From assembly GCF_016632335.1 (NCBI RefSeq), contig NZ_JAEPBG010000020.1:24020-88019 (forward strand): 64,000 nt of DNA. The letters are read 5' to 3'. Made by a program: the position numbers and the translations under genes. Within the stretch, counting starts at the first letter, position 1. Each line of letters starts with the position of its first letter. The DNA is from Noviherbaspirillum pedocola. Its GTDB lineage: Bacteria; Pseudomonadota; Gammaproteobacteria; Burkholderiales; Burkholderiaceae_D. Below the pieces are notes generated by a model that was not told where the DNA came from, made no database searches, and saw only the letters and a list, made by a program, of their open reading frames with translations. This document shows positions 12,016 through 21,221 of this stretch, in pieces.

Positions 12016-12031
12016 CGTGATCAATATCACG
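12016..12031. promoter_or_regulatory. CRP/FNR-like palindrome upstream of pyruvate kinase
   Basis: CGTGAT-CAAT-ATCACG is a perfect six-base inverted repeat. Its core GTGA-N6-TCAC is the shape recognised by CRP/FNR-superfamily regulators. It lies 24 bases upstream of the pyruvate kinase start codon, in the 249-base gap between that gene and the SDR gene. No -10/-35 pair was identified beside it, so the role is inference. Confidence 0.35.
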
Positions 12032-12240
12032 CGCAAATCATTCACTTCCTGAGGCTTGGCCCGGCGAGGAACTCGCCACCGGGCGCTCCGGGGCGCCTCT
12101 GCTCGTCGCCATACAGCGGAGTCCGATTCAGGGCCATGACGCTCGTTTTGTCCTGGACGCCAGTCCTGGATGACGGCTGGCGTGCTTTTTCCTTGATGCC
12201 GTGTGCGCTCTCTGCTTGCTGAGATGCGCAAGTCCACGCC

Positions 12241-13017
12241 TTACGCCAGCTTGCGCGCTCCCGATGCCAAGAAGCCACCATCCACCGGCAGATCCACACC
12301 TGTGGTGTACCCGGCCTCTTCTCCGACGAAATACATCACGGCCGCAGCGATTTCCGCAGTCGATCCATAACGATCCATGGGAATGGCGTGGGTATATTCC
12401 TTGCGGAACTGGTCCGTGTGGAGCACGCGGGTCATCGGCGTGTCGACCGGACCGGGCGATACCGTGTTTGCGGTGATGCCATGCTCGGCGAGTTCCACGG
12501 CCATCTGCCGCGTCAGCGCAATGACCGCTCCCTTCGATGTGCCGTAGGCAGTGCGCCCCGTGCCCACAGAACGCTGGCCTGCAACCGATGCCAAGTTCAC
12601 GATACGTCCCCATTTATGCTTGAGCATCAGCCGGGCTGCATGCTGAGCGCACAGTAGCGTGCCGGTGACGTTGACATTCATCGTTGCGAGGAAATTCTCA
12701 AGCGGGAATTCGAGGAAAGGAAAGACCTTTGCGATGCCGGCGCAGTTCACCAGTACATCGCAGCGGGCATGCCGGCTTTCGATTTCGCTGAAGGCCTGTG
12801 CCACGGATGCAGCATCGCCTGCGTCGATCTGCTGGGCCTCGGCGCGCAAGCCTGTTGCGCTGAGTTGCCCCACGCGTTCCTTTGCGGCTTCCATGTCGCG
12901 ATCTGCGACGACCACTGTGTAGCCCGCTGCGCCAAGGCGCTGACAGACTTCCGCGCCTATGCCCATGGCGCCGCCGACGACGACGGCAACGCGATCCTGA
13001 TTGCTCTGATTCTGCAT
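12241..13017 (-). CDS. Short-chain dehydrogenase/reductase in the acid-sugar operon
   Basis: A 258-residue classical SDR with the nucleotide motif VGGAMGIGAE, the NCAG segment, the active-site serine in NLASVAG and the YGTSK pair. The C-terminal TGVDLPVDGG is typical of this group. The ATG at 13017 is preceded by AGGAG six bases away; the frame continues upstream to 13155 but overlaps the TRAP permease gene. It follows that permease by 14 bases and so belongs to the same operon as the RuBisCO-like protein and the DUF1537 kinase. There it probably oxidises or reduces the transported hydroxy acid. The exact substrate cannot be read from sequence. Confidence 0.88.
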   Translation of the reverse strand: MQNQSNQDRVAVVVGGAMGIGAEVCQRLGAAGYTVVVADRDMEAAKERVGQLSATGLRAEAQQIDAGDAASVAQAFSEIESRHARCDVLVNCAGIAKVFPFLEFPLENFLATMNVNVTGTLLCAQHAARLMLKHKWGRIVNLASVAGQRSVGTGRTAYGTSKGAVIALTRQMAVELAEHGITANTVSPGPVDTPMTRVLHTDQFRKEYTHAIPMDRYGSTAEIAAAVMYFVGEEAGYTTGVDLPVDGGFLASGARKLA

Positions 13018-13031
13018 AGTGTTCTCCTGTG

Positions 13032-14906
13032 TTAAAGAAAGCCGATGGAAATCCATGGCACTGCCGCGACGATGATCAATCCCACGACCATGGCGGCGAT
13101 ATATCCGAAGATGGGGCGGATTCCTTCGTCCGGGTGAACTTTCGAGATTGCGCATGCGGCGTAATAGCCGACCCCGAACGGCGGGGCAAAAAGGCCAATG
13201 CCCATCGACAGAATCACGACCATCGCGTAATGGACTTCATGGATGCCCATGGCACGGGCTATCGGAAATACCAGAGGGCCGAACAGTACGATGGCCGGTA
13301 TCCCTTCCAGTACGCTGCCGAGGATCACGAAAGCCAGGATGGAAACAGCCATGAAACCTGCGGCGCCGCCTGGCAGCGAGCGCATCGCATCGGCGAGCGT
13401 ACGCGAGAAACCGGACTGGGTAAGCCCCCAGGCCATCGCCGTGGCCGCGCCGATGATCAGAAGGATTGCACCGGACAGACTCGCCGTCTCTACCAGCATC
13501 GGGTACAGGCGCCGGAAGTCGAACTTGCGATAGATGACAAGTCCGGCGACAACTGCGTAGACAATGCCGATCGTCGATACCTCGGTGGCCGTCGCGACGC
13601 CCTCGACCACGGCGGCACGGATGATGAAGGGAAGCGCGATTGCGGGAACGGCCACAACGAAGGACTTTGCGATCTCGGCCCGGTTTGCCCGCACCACCTG
13701 CGACAAGTCCTCGCCACGATAGCGCCAGAACACCACGCCGATCAATCCGATGGCGAGCACGACGCCCGGCAGCATGCCCCCTGTGAACAGAGCCGAGATC
13801 GATACGCCCGTCACCGAGCCGATCGTGATCAGCACAATGCTCGGCGGTATCGTCTCTGTCTGGGCGCCGGTTGCCGATAGCAGCGCAACCAGATCGCCTT
13901 CCCTCGCACCGCGGTTTTTCATTTCGGGGAACAGCACCGGCGCGATCGCAGCCATGTCGGCTGCCTTGGAGCCGGAAATTCCTGATACCAGGTACATGGC
14001 GCCCACCAGCACATAGTGCAGGCCACCGCGCACATGGCCCAGCAGGCTCGCCAGGAAAGCCACCATCGCGCGCGCCATGCCAGTCATCTCGATCAACTGA
14101 CCCAGGAACACGAACAAGGGCACCGAAAGCAGCATGAGATGGCTCATTCCTTCGTCCATGCGGCCAACCACGATCATTACCGGCGTCGAGGTGGTCAGCA
14201 TGATGTATCCCAGCGTCGCCAGGCCAAATGCGAATGCGATCGGTACGCCGGCAAACACGCAGGCCGCGACCACGATGACAAAGAAAATCACCAGGTTCAC
14301 ATTGCCGAGCTTATGAAATACCGGTTGTAGCATCCACATGCCAATGACTAACATCGCTGCGAGCGCAAACGCCTTGACCACGGTCTTTCTATCGGCGAAC
14401 TGTGCCAGGCGCAACACGGACAGTAGCGCCATCATGCCAAAGCCCACGGCCATGGCCGCCACGCGCCAGCTGTTTGCGATATCCAGCGCCGGCGTGCTGA
14501 TCACGGCTTCCTCCTGCGCATATTCCAGCGCATGCGGCAGCACCAATGCCAGGAACACCAGCGCGGCCACCGTTGCCAGCACGTCGACGAATGCGCGCGT
14601 GGCTGGGGAAAGCTTGCCGACCACGGCTGTCATGCGCATGTGCTCGCCTTTTTCGAACGCCACAGCCGAGCCGAGCATTGCCAGCCACAGGAACAGGATG
14701 GAGGCAAGTTCATCCGACCATACCAGTGGGGCGTGAAAAACGTAGCGGCCGATCACTCCGGCCAGCAGCACGAAGATCTCAACCGCCACCAGCAGCGCGG
14801 CCGGCACTGCCAGGCAGTGGCCGAGCAGGCGTTGTATGCGTGCCGCGCCGGCGCTGATGGCATTCCGCGGCTGGTCTGCCGCGGCATTCGTGTGTGCGAT
14901 GTGCAT
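13032..14906 (-). CDS. Fused TRAP transporter permease (DctQ-DctM)
   Basis: A 624-residue inner-membrane protein that fuses the two TRAP permease parts. Residues ~25-185 form the four-helix DctQ-like part (VWSDELASILFLWLAMLGSA) and residues ~190-624 the large DctM-like part, with SGISGSKAADMAAIAPVLFP and GLFAPPFGVGYY. TRAP systems import carboxylates or sugar acids using a sodium gradient together with a periplasmic binding protein. That binding protein is encoded immediately upstream, three bases away. The transporter therefore defines the likely substrate class of the operon as an organic or sugar acid. Confidence 0.93.
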   Translation of the reverse strand: MHIAHTNAAADQPRNAISAGAARIQRLLGHCLAVPAALLVAVEIFVLLAGVIGRYVFHAPLVWSDELASILFLWLAMLGSAVAFEKGEHMRMTAVVGKLSPATRAFVDVLATVAALVFLALVLPHALEYAQEEAVISTPALDIANSWRVAAMAVGFGMMALLSVLRLAQFADRKTVVKAFALAAMLVIGMWMLQPVFHKLGNVNLVIFFVIVVAACVFAGVPIAFAFGLATLGYIMLTTSTPVMIVVGRMDEGMSHLMLLSVPLFVFLGQLIEMTGMARAMVAFLASLLGHVRGGLHYVLVGAMYLVSGISGSKAADMAAIAPVLFPEMKNRGAREGDLVALLSATGAQTETIPPSIVLITIGSVTGVSISALFTGGMLPGVVLAIGLIGVVFWRYRGEDLSQVVRANRAEIAKSFVVAVPAIALPFIIRAAVVEGVATATEVSTIGIVYAVVAGLVIYRKFDFRRLYPMLVETASLSGAILLIIGAATAMAWGLTQSGFSRTLADAMRSLPGGAAGFMAVSILAFVILGSVLEGIPAIVLFGPLVFPIARAMGIHEVHYAMVVILSMGIGLFAPPFGVGYYAACAISKVHPDEGIRPIFGYIAAMVVGLIIVAAVPWISIGFL

Positions 14907-14909
14907 GGC

Positions 14910-15929
14910 TCACCCCAATTTCCCGGTGTACTTCTCCAGCATCTCCCATGCTTCGTCGCCGTACTTCTTGCGCCACTCGGCATAGAAACCCGACTTCGAC
15001 AGCATGGTGCGGAACGGCGCTGGATCCGGCGTGTTGAACACCATTCCCTTGGCCTGCAGATCGCCTTTGAGCGAGACATTCAGCTTTGCGACGTCGCCAC
15101 GCATATCCAGAGCGGAGCGGTTCAGATTTTGTGCGACGATGGGGCGTACTTTTTCTGGCAAGCGATTCCATGCTTTCATGCTGCTCATGCACCAGAAGCC
15201 ATCCCACATGTGGTTCGTCATCGAGCAATACTTCTGCACTTCGTAAAGCTTGGCGATCGAGATGATGGACAGCGGGTTTTCCTGGCCATCAACGACCTTG
15301 GTCTGGAGCGAGGAGTACACTTCGGCGAAATTGATCGAAGCTGGCGCTGCACCGAGATGCTGGAACAGTGATGTCCAAAGCGGACTCACTGGAACCCGTA
15401 TCTTCAGGTTTTTGAGGTCATCGGGCGTAGTGATCGGCCGAACGCTGTTGGTGATCTGGCGGAAGCCCGAACTCCAGATATTGTCCATGGCCATCAGCCC
15501 TACCTTGGTGAACTTACCGCGCAGGTATTTGCCCAGGTCCCCGTCCAGTGCCCGGTGTACAGTGTCCTCATCAGAAAACGCAAAACCCAGCCCGTATATC
15601 GACGACACCGGCACCATCTGGGACAAGACATTCACGCCGGAAACTGTAAAGAAGTCGATTGCGCCAGCTCGCAATTGCGACAGCATGTCGGCATCGTTGC
15701 CAAGCTGATTGTTGGGGAAAACATTGAGTTGAACCTGTCCTCCCGTTTCCTTCAGGATGCGTTCGGCTGCCTCGTTGGCGCGGATGTTCAGCGGATGGTT
15801 CGCCGGCAGATTGGTGCCGAACTTGAGATTGATTTCAGCGGCGCGGGCAAACTTCGGCATGACCAGCGCTGGAGCGGCCACTGCAGCTGCAGTGCTGATC
15901 AAGAATTGACGGCGTGTGAATTGATTCAT
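14910..15929 (-). CDS. TRAP transporter substrate-binding protein (DctP family)
   Basis: A 339-residue periplasmic binding protein. It begins with a twin-arginine signal (FTRRQFLISTAAAVAAP) with a probable cleavage after FARA near residue 30. The mature part has the DctP features INLKFGTNLPANHPLN and the central LKIRVPVSPLWTSLFQHLGAAP; the arginine in KIRVP normally binds the ligand carboxylate. It supplies the fused permease encoded three bases downstream. The upstream neighbour is the DUF1537 kinase, 42 bases away. The ligand is unknown but should carry a carboxylate. Confidence 0.92.
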   Translation of the reverse strand: MNQFTRRQFLISTAAAVAAPALVMPKFARAAEINLKFGTNLPANHPLNIRANEAAERILKETGGQVQLNVFPNNQLGNDADMLSQLRAGAIDFFTVSGVNVLSQMVPVSSIYGLGFAFSDEDTVHRALDGDLGKYLRGKFTKVGLMAMDNIWSSGFRQITNSVRPITTPDDLKNLKIRVPVSPLWTSLFQHLGAAPASINFAEVYSSLQTKVVDGQENPLSIISIAKLYEVQKYCSMTNHMWDGFWCMSSMKAWNRLPEKVRPIVAQNLNRSALDMRGDVAKLNVSLKGDLQAKGMVFNTPDPAPFRTMLSKSGFYAEWRKKYGDEAWEMLEKYTGKLG

Positions 15930-15971
15930 GGTTCCTGTCTCCTTATCGTTCTGAAAAAAATTTCCGGGTAG

Positions 15972-17372
15972 TTATGCTTGGGTGCCTTGTAGGGCTTTAA
16001 TGAAATAATCGGCCTGGCCCATCTGCCCGCCCTTCAGTGCAATCTCCAGGCCGGCAAGATGCGGCTGATCCGAAAGCACGCGGCACAGCGGCGCACCGGG
16101 CGCAAGGCGGGCGGCAACTACCAGGGCGTCGGGTGCCAAGTGCTGAGTGACATGGCTGGAGGTGTCGCCACCCGAGACCAGAAGGCGCTCGATGCGCACC
16201 ACACGTAATACGCCATCGACAAAGTGACCCAGGCGCTGTGCCAGCAATCGTCCACCAACGTGTTTGGCCATTTCCTTGCTCATGCCTTGCGCAACCAGCT
16301 GTGATGTCATTGCCGCGATCCGATCATCGTCGGGACCGCGTGCGGTGTGTGCGATCACGCTGCGCCCCGCACGCAATGCCACCACTGCCTGGCCCTGCAG
16401 GCGCTCCAGTTCGGTTTCCCAGCGTTCATCCGCGACCAGGCTGGAGGCATCCACCGCAAGGTCGAAGAATCCGTGCGCAATGGCGGCGTCGACCTGCATC
16501 CTGCTTAGTGGCGAAGCGCTGCCCGACACGGCGAGCACCTGCGGGACGGCTTCGAAGGTTTCATATTGCGTGGTAGCCCCGGCAGTTGCCTCGCCAGCCT
16601 CGCGCCACCACTGGGTCACCGCATATTCCAGTCCCGATGAGCCGACACAGAACAGCGGACGGGAGCGGCCGGCGCTGAGACGATCGAGCAAGCGTCCGAC
16701 TTGCGTCAGATGGGCCGAGGTAGTGCCGTCGAAAACGACGCCGCCTGACTTGTCCAAAGCGATGCGTGCGAGTTCGCTATCCATTGCTGGCTCCCCTGCT
16801 TCGTACAGCGGCAGCGTGAACTTGGTAATTGCCTGACGCGTTTGCGCTCCCAAGTGCGCTGCAAGGTCTGCTTCGGACATCGGCGTGGTCGGATGGCGGC
16901 TCATGATGGGATGGCGATCCAGCCGATACACCAGGCCATCCGTGCCGGAGCGGGCAAACAGATTACCGAAGGCGCAGTACCTGCCCAGTGCAGGCGTCGC
17001 CGCCACAATTGGAATCGGACCTGCACCAAATGCTTCGCGAGCAATGTCCATGACCCGGCCGATACTTCCGACCGCGGCAGAACTGTCGAAGGTTGAACAA
17101 ACCTTGTAGTGCACCAACGGCACAGGTAATGCTGCCAGCGCACCCAGCGTGTGCGGCAGGGTTTGATCCATTTCTTCGGGAGACATGCTCCGGCTGTCGC
17201 CGGCGACGCCAATGGCATCAAACGGGCCCAGCGTGTCAAGCGTCTCGACACTGGGCGGCTTGAGGAACAGAGCACAACGCAGTCCGGCGAATGCAAGCAC
17301 TTCCAGCGCATCGGTGGAGCCGGTGAAGTCGTCGCCATAAAAAGCCAGGCGCAGCTGTGGCGTGGCATTCAT
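15972..17372 (-). CDS. DUF1537 acid-sugar kinase
   Basis: A 466-residue protein of the DUF1537 kinase family, ATP-dependent kinases for four-carbon and branched acid sugars (threonate, erythronate, 3-oxo-tetronate, 3-oxo-isoapionate). The substrate-domain motif GDDFTGSTDA is at residues 13-22 and HYKVCSTFDSS follows. The C-terminal nucleotide-binding region shows LLVSGGDTSSHV. The kinase start lies three bases after the stop of the RuBisCO-like gene. DUF1537 kinases paired with a RuBisCO-like protein are known from D-apionate breakdown (OiaK with OiaX), which is one candidate. A PdxA2-type route is another, because a pdxA remnant lies at the cluster's end. The substrate is not settled by sequence. 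Confidence 0.88.
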   Translation of the reverse strand: MNATPQLRLAFYGDDFTGSTDALEVLAFAGLRCALFLKPPSVETLDTLGPFDAIGVAGDSRSMSPEEMDQTLPHTLGALAALPVPLVHYKVCSTFDSSAAVGSIGRVMDIAREAFGAGPIPIVAATPALGRYCAFGNLFARSGTDGLVYRLDRHPIMSRHPTTPMSEADLAAHLGAQTRQAITKFTLPLYEAGEPAMDSELARIALDKSGGVVFDGTTSAHLTQVGRLLDRLSAGRSRPLFCVGSSGLEYAVTQWWREAGEATAGATTQYETFEAVPQVLAVSGSASPLSRMQVDAAIAHGFFDLAVDASSLVADERWETELERLQGQAVVALRAGRSVIAHTARGPDDDRIAAMTSQLVAQGMSKEMAKHVGGRLLAQRLGHFVDGVLRVVRIERLLVSGGDTSSHVTQHLAPDALVVAARLAPGAPLCRVLSDQPHLAGLEIALKGGQMGQADYFIKALQGTQA

Positions 17373-17375
17373 GTT

Positions 17376-18650
17376 TCACATCCGTCCGAAGTGAGAGAGC
17401 GCGCGGGACAACGCCGGGTGGGTTAAGGCATAGGAATCAAGGCTTTTCCCGGCGACTGCGGCATCCCAGCCTTCGCGCATGCTGGCCACACCAGCATGAA
17501 TGCCGTCCGGATGGCCGATGATGCCGCCCCCGGCAAGATGCATGAGGTCCGTAGACTGCAACTGTCGGTACATATCCGGCGCCTGGGCGGCCCATTGGCC
17601 AGAAGAGAACACCGGCATAAGTGCCGGCACGCCGGCAAATGGGGACAGGCAGGCGCGTGCAGAGCGCAGCACCGACTCATCCGCTTCCCAGAATTTGCTG
17701 CGCAAGCCGTTGACATGCAGATGGTCGACACCGGCCAGACGCCAAAGCTTTTGGTAGGCCTCGAAGCTGAATCCGAGCGCAGCATGGCGCGTCAGGCTGC
17801 CCCAACCGTTGCGGTGGCCATGGATCGGCAATTGCGAGTGCCGCCGCAGGTGTTCCACACCGGCGAATCCTGCCCAGTTGACGCTCACCATCACGCATGT
17901 GCCGCCGGCCTGCAGTACCGTATCGTGGTGGCGCAGCATGTCATCGATCGAGCCCGAGATATTGAATGCGTACATCGGCATGCGCCCGAGGCGGTCGGCA
18001 TGCTTGTGCAGCACCGGCATTACAGCCGCGACGCGACGCTCGAACGGTTCGTACGGGGGGTTGGCTATCAGCTCATCATCTTTGATGAAGTCGATGCCGG
18101 CACCGCAGAGGTCGTCAACCATTGCGGCGGTCTGCTCGGCGGTGAGCCCGATGCTGGGCTTGATGATGGTACCGATCATTGGCCGGCCATGAACGCCCGC
18201 CAGGCGGCGGGTGCCTTCGATACTGAATGCGGGCCCCGGAAACTGAGATGCATAGTTCACCGGCATATCCAGATCAAGCAGACGGAGACCCGTTACTTCA
18301 CCCAACTCGAACAGGTTGCCGGCCAAAGTGGCGAGCAGCACCGGCAGATTACAGCCAACATTTTCGACCGGGAAAGCGATCTCAATTTCGGCGCGGTGAA
18401 ATACGCCATGGCTGCCGCGGCGTTCGACATAAGCGCTCTGCAGTGAAGGCTCCAGCGCTGGAGGTAATGAATGGATATTCACGACACGGGCGCGGGAGCG
18501 CTCCTTGAGCTGTGCAGTTTCGCCGGGAAGCGACAAAAAGGTGCCGCTTGATTGCTCGCCGGCGATGACTTGCGCCATCTTCTCGGCGGGAACCGAGCTT
18601 TCAACGAAATACCGAGCAGTGAACTCGGCGCGTGAAACGGTAGTATTCAT
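17376..18650 (-). CDS. RuBisCO-like protein (form IV)
   Basis: A 424-residue member of the RuBisCO large-subunit superfamily. It retains the lysine of the first active-site loop (TIIKPSIGL, Lys166) and the carbamylation and metal-site motif KDDE at residues 192-195. The rest diverges from true RuBisCO: the flexible loop reads HVNGLRSKFWE instead of the canonical Gly-rich sequence, and later comes FSSGQWA. Such form IV proteins catalyse enolisation, decarboxylation or transcarboxylation rather than CO2 fixation. Next to a DUF1537 kinase it could decarboxylate a phosphorylated 3-oxo acid, as OiaX does in apionate catabolism; this is inference. I place the start at the ATG at 18650, seven bases after AGAGG. 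It is the first gene of the operon and faces a LysR regulator. Confidence 0.85.
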   Translation of the reverse strand: MNTTVSRAEFTARYFVESSVPAEKMAQVIAGEQSSGTFLSLPGETAQLKERSRARVVNIHSLPPALEPSLQSAYVERRGSHGVFHRAEIEIAFPVENVGCNLPVLLATLAGNLFELGEVTGLRLLDLDMPVNYASQFPGPAFSIEGTRRLAGVHGRPMIGTIIKPSIGLTAEQTAAMVDDLCGAGIDFIKDDELIANPPYEPFERRVAAVMPVLHKHADRLGRMPMYAFNISGSIDDMLRHHDTVLQAGGTCVMVSVNWAGFAGVEHLRRHSQLPIHGHRNGWGSLTRHAALGFSFEAYQKLWRLAGVDHLHVNGLRSKFWEADESVLRSARACLSPFAGVPALMPVFSSGQWAAQAPDMYRQLQSTDLMHLAGGGIIGHPDGIHAGVASMREGWDAAVAGKSLDSYALTHPALSRALSHFGRM

Positions 18651-18769
18651 GGACATCCTCTGAGTTTTTCTCTCGGCAATTGCCGGTCACTTGTGACACT
18701 GAAGCTTGCGAATGACCTGATACTAGGGAGGGCAAGCACTTCTCAGCAAGCGATATAATTTTTCCAGTC

Positions 18770-18786
18770 TGTGAGAAAATCTCACA
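18770..18786. promoter_or_regulatory. LysR-type operator palindrome
   Basis: TGTGAGA-AAA-TCTCACA is a perfect inverted repeat with seven-base arms. Inside it TGAGAAAATCTCA fits the T-N11-A box of LysR regulators. It lies in the 190-base gap between the divergent RuBisCO-like operon and the LysR gene, 55 bases before the latter's start. A perfect TATAAT on the + strand sits at 18754-18759, just beside it. This is the expected place for autoregulation and operon control. Confidence 0.6.
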
Positions 18787-18840
18787 TTGCTGCGCAGCGT
18801 GCCGGAGTGGCGTGCAACTGTTTATTGAAGGAGAGAATGG

Positions 18841-19740
18841 ATGGTCGCTTCACGCGTTTCATTGAATGCGCTGCGTGCCTTTGAGGCCACCGCTCGGTGT
18901 CGCAGTTTCAGTGCTGCTGCAGATGAATTGGCAGTCACCCATGGTGCTGTCAGCCGCCAGGTTCGCATGCTTGAGGAAACGTTCGGTGTACTACTGCTGC
19001 AACGCACGGCCCAAGGCGCGGAGCCCACACCAGAAGGTGAGCGCCTTGCGGCAGGTCTGAAACGTGGCTTCGATGAAATCCAGAACAGCGTCGATCAGCT
19101 TAAGCCCGGGCCGCTAACGCTTGCCTGCTCAACGTCCATCATGATGTACTGGGTGCTGCCGCGACTGTCCCGCTTCCAACAGAAAAATCCTGATGTGCTC
19201 CTGCAGTACCACATGACCTCCGGGCCGCTTGACTTCACGCGCGACAAGGTAGGCGTAGCCATTCGCCTGTCGTCGCAGGAGATGCCGCGAGACGTCGTCC
19301 GCACAGATGTCTGCAGCGAATGGGTAGGCCCGGTGTGCTCGCCCGAATACCTAAGGACACTCGAAATACGCACGACCGCAGATTTGCAGCGAGCCCGGCT
19401 GATCTATTCACACACTCGTGAGCGTGCTTGGTCTGAATGGAAGCAGTGTTATGCCCCCGAGATGAACGAGCCAAATCTGGATGAAGGCTTTCCGCATTTT
19501 TATCTGCTGATTCAGGCAGCCCGCTGCGGATTGGGCATCGCTAATGTGCCGCGCATGCTCGTTCAGGACGATCTCACCAGTGGCACACTAGTTGCGCCGT
19601 TCGGCTTCGTTGCCGGTCCCAACAGGCTTACGATTTGGGTCGCATCGCATTTAACGGAGCGTTCCGAAGTCAGGCGATTGGTCAATTGGCTAAGTGAAGA
19701 GCTGCGTGCAGATGAGAGGCAGAATCGAGCACAGACTTAG
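18841..19740 (+). CDS. LysR-family regulator of the acid-sugar operon (GcvA-like)
   Basis: A 299-residue LysR regulator of the GcvA-like subgroup. Its helix-turn-helix reads LNALRAFEATARCRSFSAAADEL then GAVSRQVRMLEETFG. The ATG at 18841 has AAGGAG seven bases upstream. It is divergent from the RuBisCO-like/DUF1537/TRAP operon, with a clear palindrome in the shared intergenic DNA, so it most likely senses that pathway's substrate or intermediate. A short stem-loop (ATTTGGC-AGG-GCCAAAT, 19750-19766) follows the stop but has no T-run. Confidence 0.9.
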   Translation: MVASRVSLNALRAFEATARCRSFSAAADELAVTHGAVSRQVRMLEETFGVLLLQRTAQGAEPTPEGERLAAGLKRGFDEIQNSVDQLKPGPLTLACSTSIMMYWVLPRLSRFQQKNPDVLLQYHMTSGPLDFTRDKVGVAIRLSSQEMPRDVVRTDVCSEWVGPVCSPEYLRTLEIRTTADLQRARLIYSHTRERAWSEWKQCYAPEMNEPNLDEGFPHFYLLIQAARCGLGIANVPRMLVQDDLTSGTLVAPFGFVAGPNRLTIWVASHLTERSEVRRLVNWLSEELRADERQNRAQT

Positions 19741-20742
19741 CCTGTTGACATTTGGCAGGGCCAAATAACAGACCCGCTGCAGCATCCGGTTAGGGCACTT
19801 GGCTTCGTTCGGCGCATTCAGTGCTCATCTGCCTTGTCAGTAACGCCGATGAGCCGGTAGGCGGTAGGTGCAGTAGCACTTGCCGCGAAAGTAAAACCCC
19901 GTTTCTCGCCCCCTGCATGTTCAACCGCAGTATGCAATTCATCTTTCAACAGATGGGCAAATGATTGAAACGTCTTCTCGACTTACAGGAACCTCGCAGC
20001 AGAGTTCCGCTGTGAACCAAACGGCAGGGACGCGCGACTTCTCCGCTGAAATGGATGAATGGAATCATGGGCTCACAATTACGGTATTACCAGGAAATAT
20101 CGTTTCGTTTTTAAGCCCTCATCTTATTCGCTTGGTTAATACTTCTTATAAGGAGACAAAATTGGACTGAATATGCCCATATTTTTATACTGGGAAATGT
20201 TGAAATATCAGGAACGGAAGGTTTTATAATGTCGACATTTTCTCTTGCGCTTTCGATTGCTCCTGTGCTTGTAGCGATTGCTACGCGTACGCTAACGAGC
20301 ATTTTCAAATAAAAATAATTCTTACGGTTTCTTTCGGCTGTGTGGACGCTCAAATGCTCTTGTCGAATTATCGAGGATCAAAGTGGCAGCAGCGAATCCG
20401 CTTCTGGCCAGGATTGCGTGAAAGCCGCTTGCACAAAGAATTATTGATTTTTGCTTCACTTTGATGGAACCCGATACGGTCCAATCCGAAAATGTTCAGG
20501 TCGGTAGTCGTACCTAGAACATGCATTGATGTCCGCTACGGAATGGCAAGCGGACGAAGCAGGTGCGGCGATAAAATGACTGCTCCTGGCCGACTGCCGC
20601 CGCCGGGCCGGAACGGGGAAAATCGTCCCATTGCTGTCTATCAGGGTTAGCCTGCTGAACGTCGCAATAGGGTCCTATGACTGTCATATGGTTTTCTGGC
20701 AAGCGTAAGCTCAGCGTGCCGTTCAGCCAATGAAACACGCAG
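19741..20742. other. Long intergenic region, mostly without recognisable genes
   Basis: About one kilobase lies between the LysR stop and the decayed cytochrome gene. The middle (about 20080-20330) is clearly richer in A and T than its surroundings. Frames of 60-80 residues occur on both strands, but none shows family motifs or a consistent codon pattern. The only item with a good ribosome-binding site is a 27-codon frame at 20229-20312, listed separately. Confidence 0.5.
20229..20312 (+). CDS. Possible 27-residue hydrophobic peptide
   Basis: An ATG at 20229 is preceded by GGAAGG with seven bases of spacing, one of the better ribosome-binding sites in the region. The frame encodes 27 residues ending at TAA 20310-20312. 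Residues 4-18 are almost all hydrophobic or small (FSLALSIAPVLVAIA), followed by TRTLTSIFK. This could be a single membrane-spanning peptide with a positive C-terminal end. No homologue is known to me, and a frame this short can arise by chance. Confidence 0.3.
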   Translation: MSTFSLALSIAPVLVAIATRTLTSIFK

Positions 20743-21221
20743 TCAAAGCTTCCGTAGGTAGGTGATGATCTTCCAGGTCTCATCGTCCTTGAAGTCATCC
20801 TTGAATCGTGGCGTGGCACTCCCTACCGGCACGCCGCCTCGCAATTGGTCCAATACAGATAACCATCTTCCGCTATTGGCATCTTGCTCGTTGTTGCCAC
20901 GTTCGCAGCAGGCGGGGAGAGGTTTCCTCCAGCTGGCCCATCGCCTCTCCCCGTTATGCCGTGGCATCGGGCGCAGTTCTGCTCAAACAGCTTTCTCCCG
21001 CTTTCAATGTTCTGCTTCGTTGGCTGAATGGGATTTGCCTTCGAGGCGAATTGTGGGCTAATGCCATCCATCAGGAAGTAATGATGCCGCGCCATCGACA
21101 TCTCCATCATGGGACCAGCTCCCATCATATGGCCGGACCCCGTTCTCCCTACCTGACCGTATGTAGGCACAGATGAGCCGACGAATCCCACCGTCAAGAT
21201 GTTGATCACAAGTTTGCTCAC
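20743..21221 (-). pseudogene. Frameshifted class I c-type cytochrome
   Basis: The 5' part encodes a signal-like N-terminus (SKLVINILTVGFVG), a Met/His-rich stretch, and the haem-binding motif CARCHG within KLFEQNCARCHGITGRGDGP. The frame then stops after DGYLYWTNCE. In the next frame the sequence resumes with GGVPVGSATPRFKDDFKDDETWKIITYLRKL, the normal ending of this cytochrome family, up to a TGA at 20743. The break is near 20840. A one-base change in the sequence around ACCAATTGCGAGGC would account for it. The start is probably the GTG at 21221 behind GGAGGGA. The intact protein would be a periplasmic electron carrier of about 160 residues. A sequencing error is possible. Confidence 0.75.

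Noticed and set aside
17376..18650. A CO2-fixing RuBisCO
   Set aside because: The carbamylation motif is kept, but the flexible loop and other active-site segments diverge, and the neighbours are sugar-acid catabolic genes with no phosphoribulokinase.
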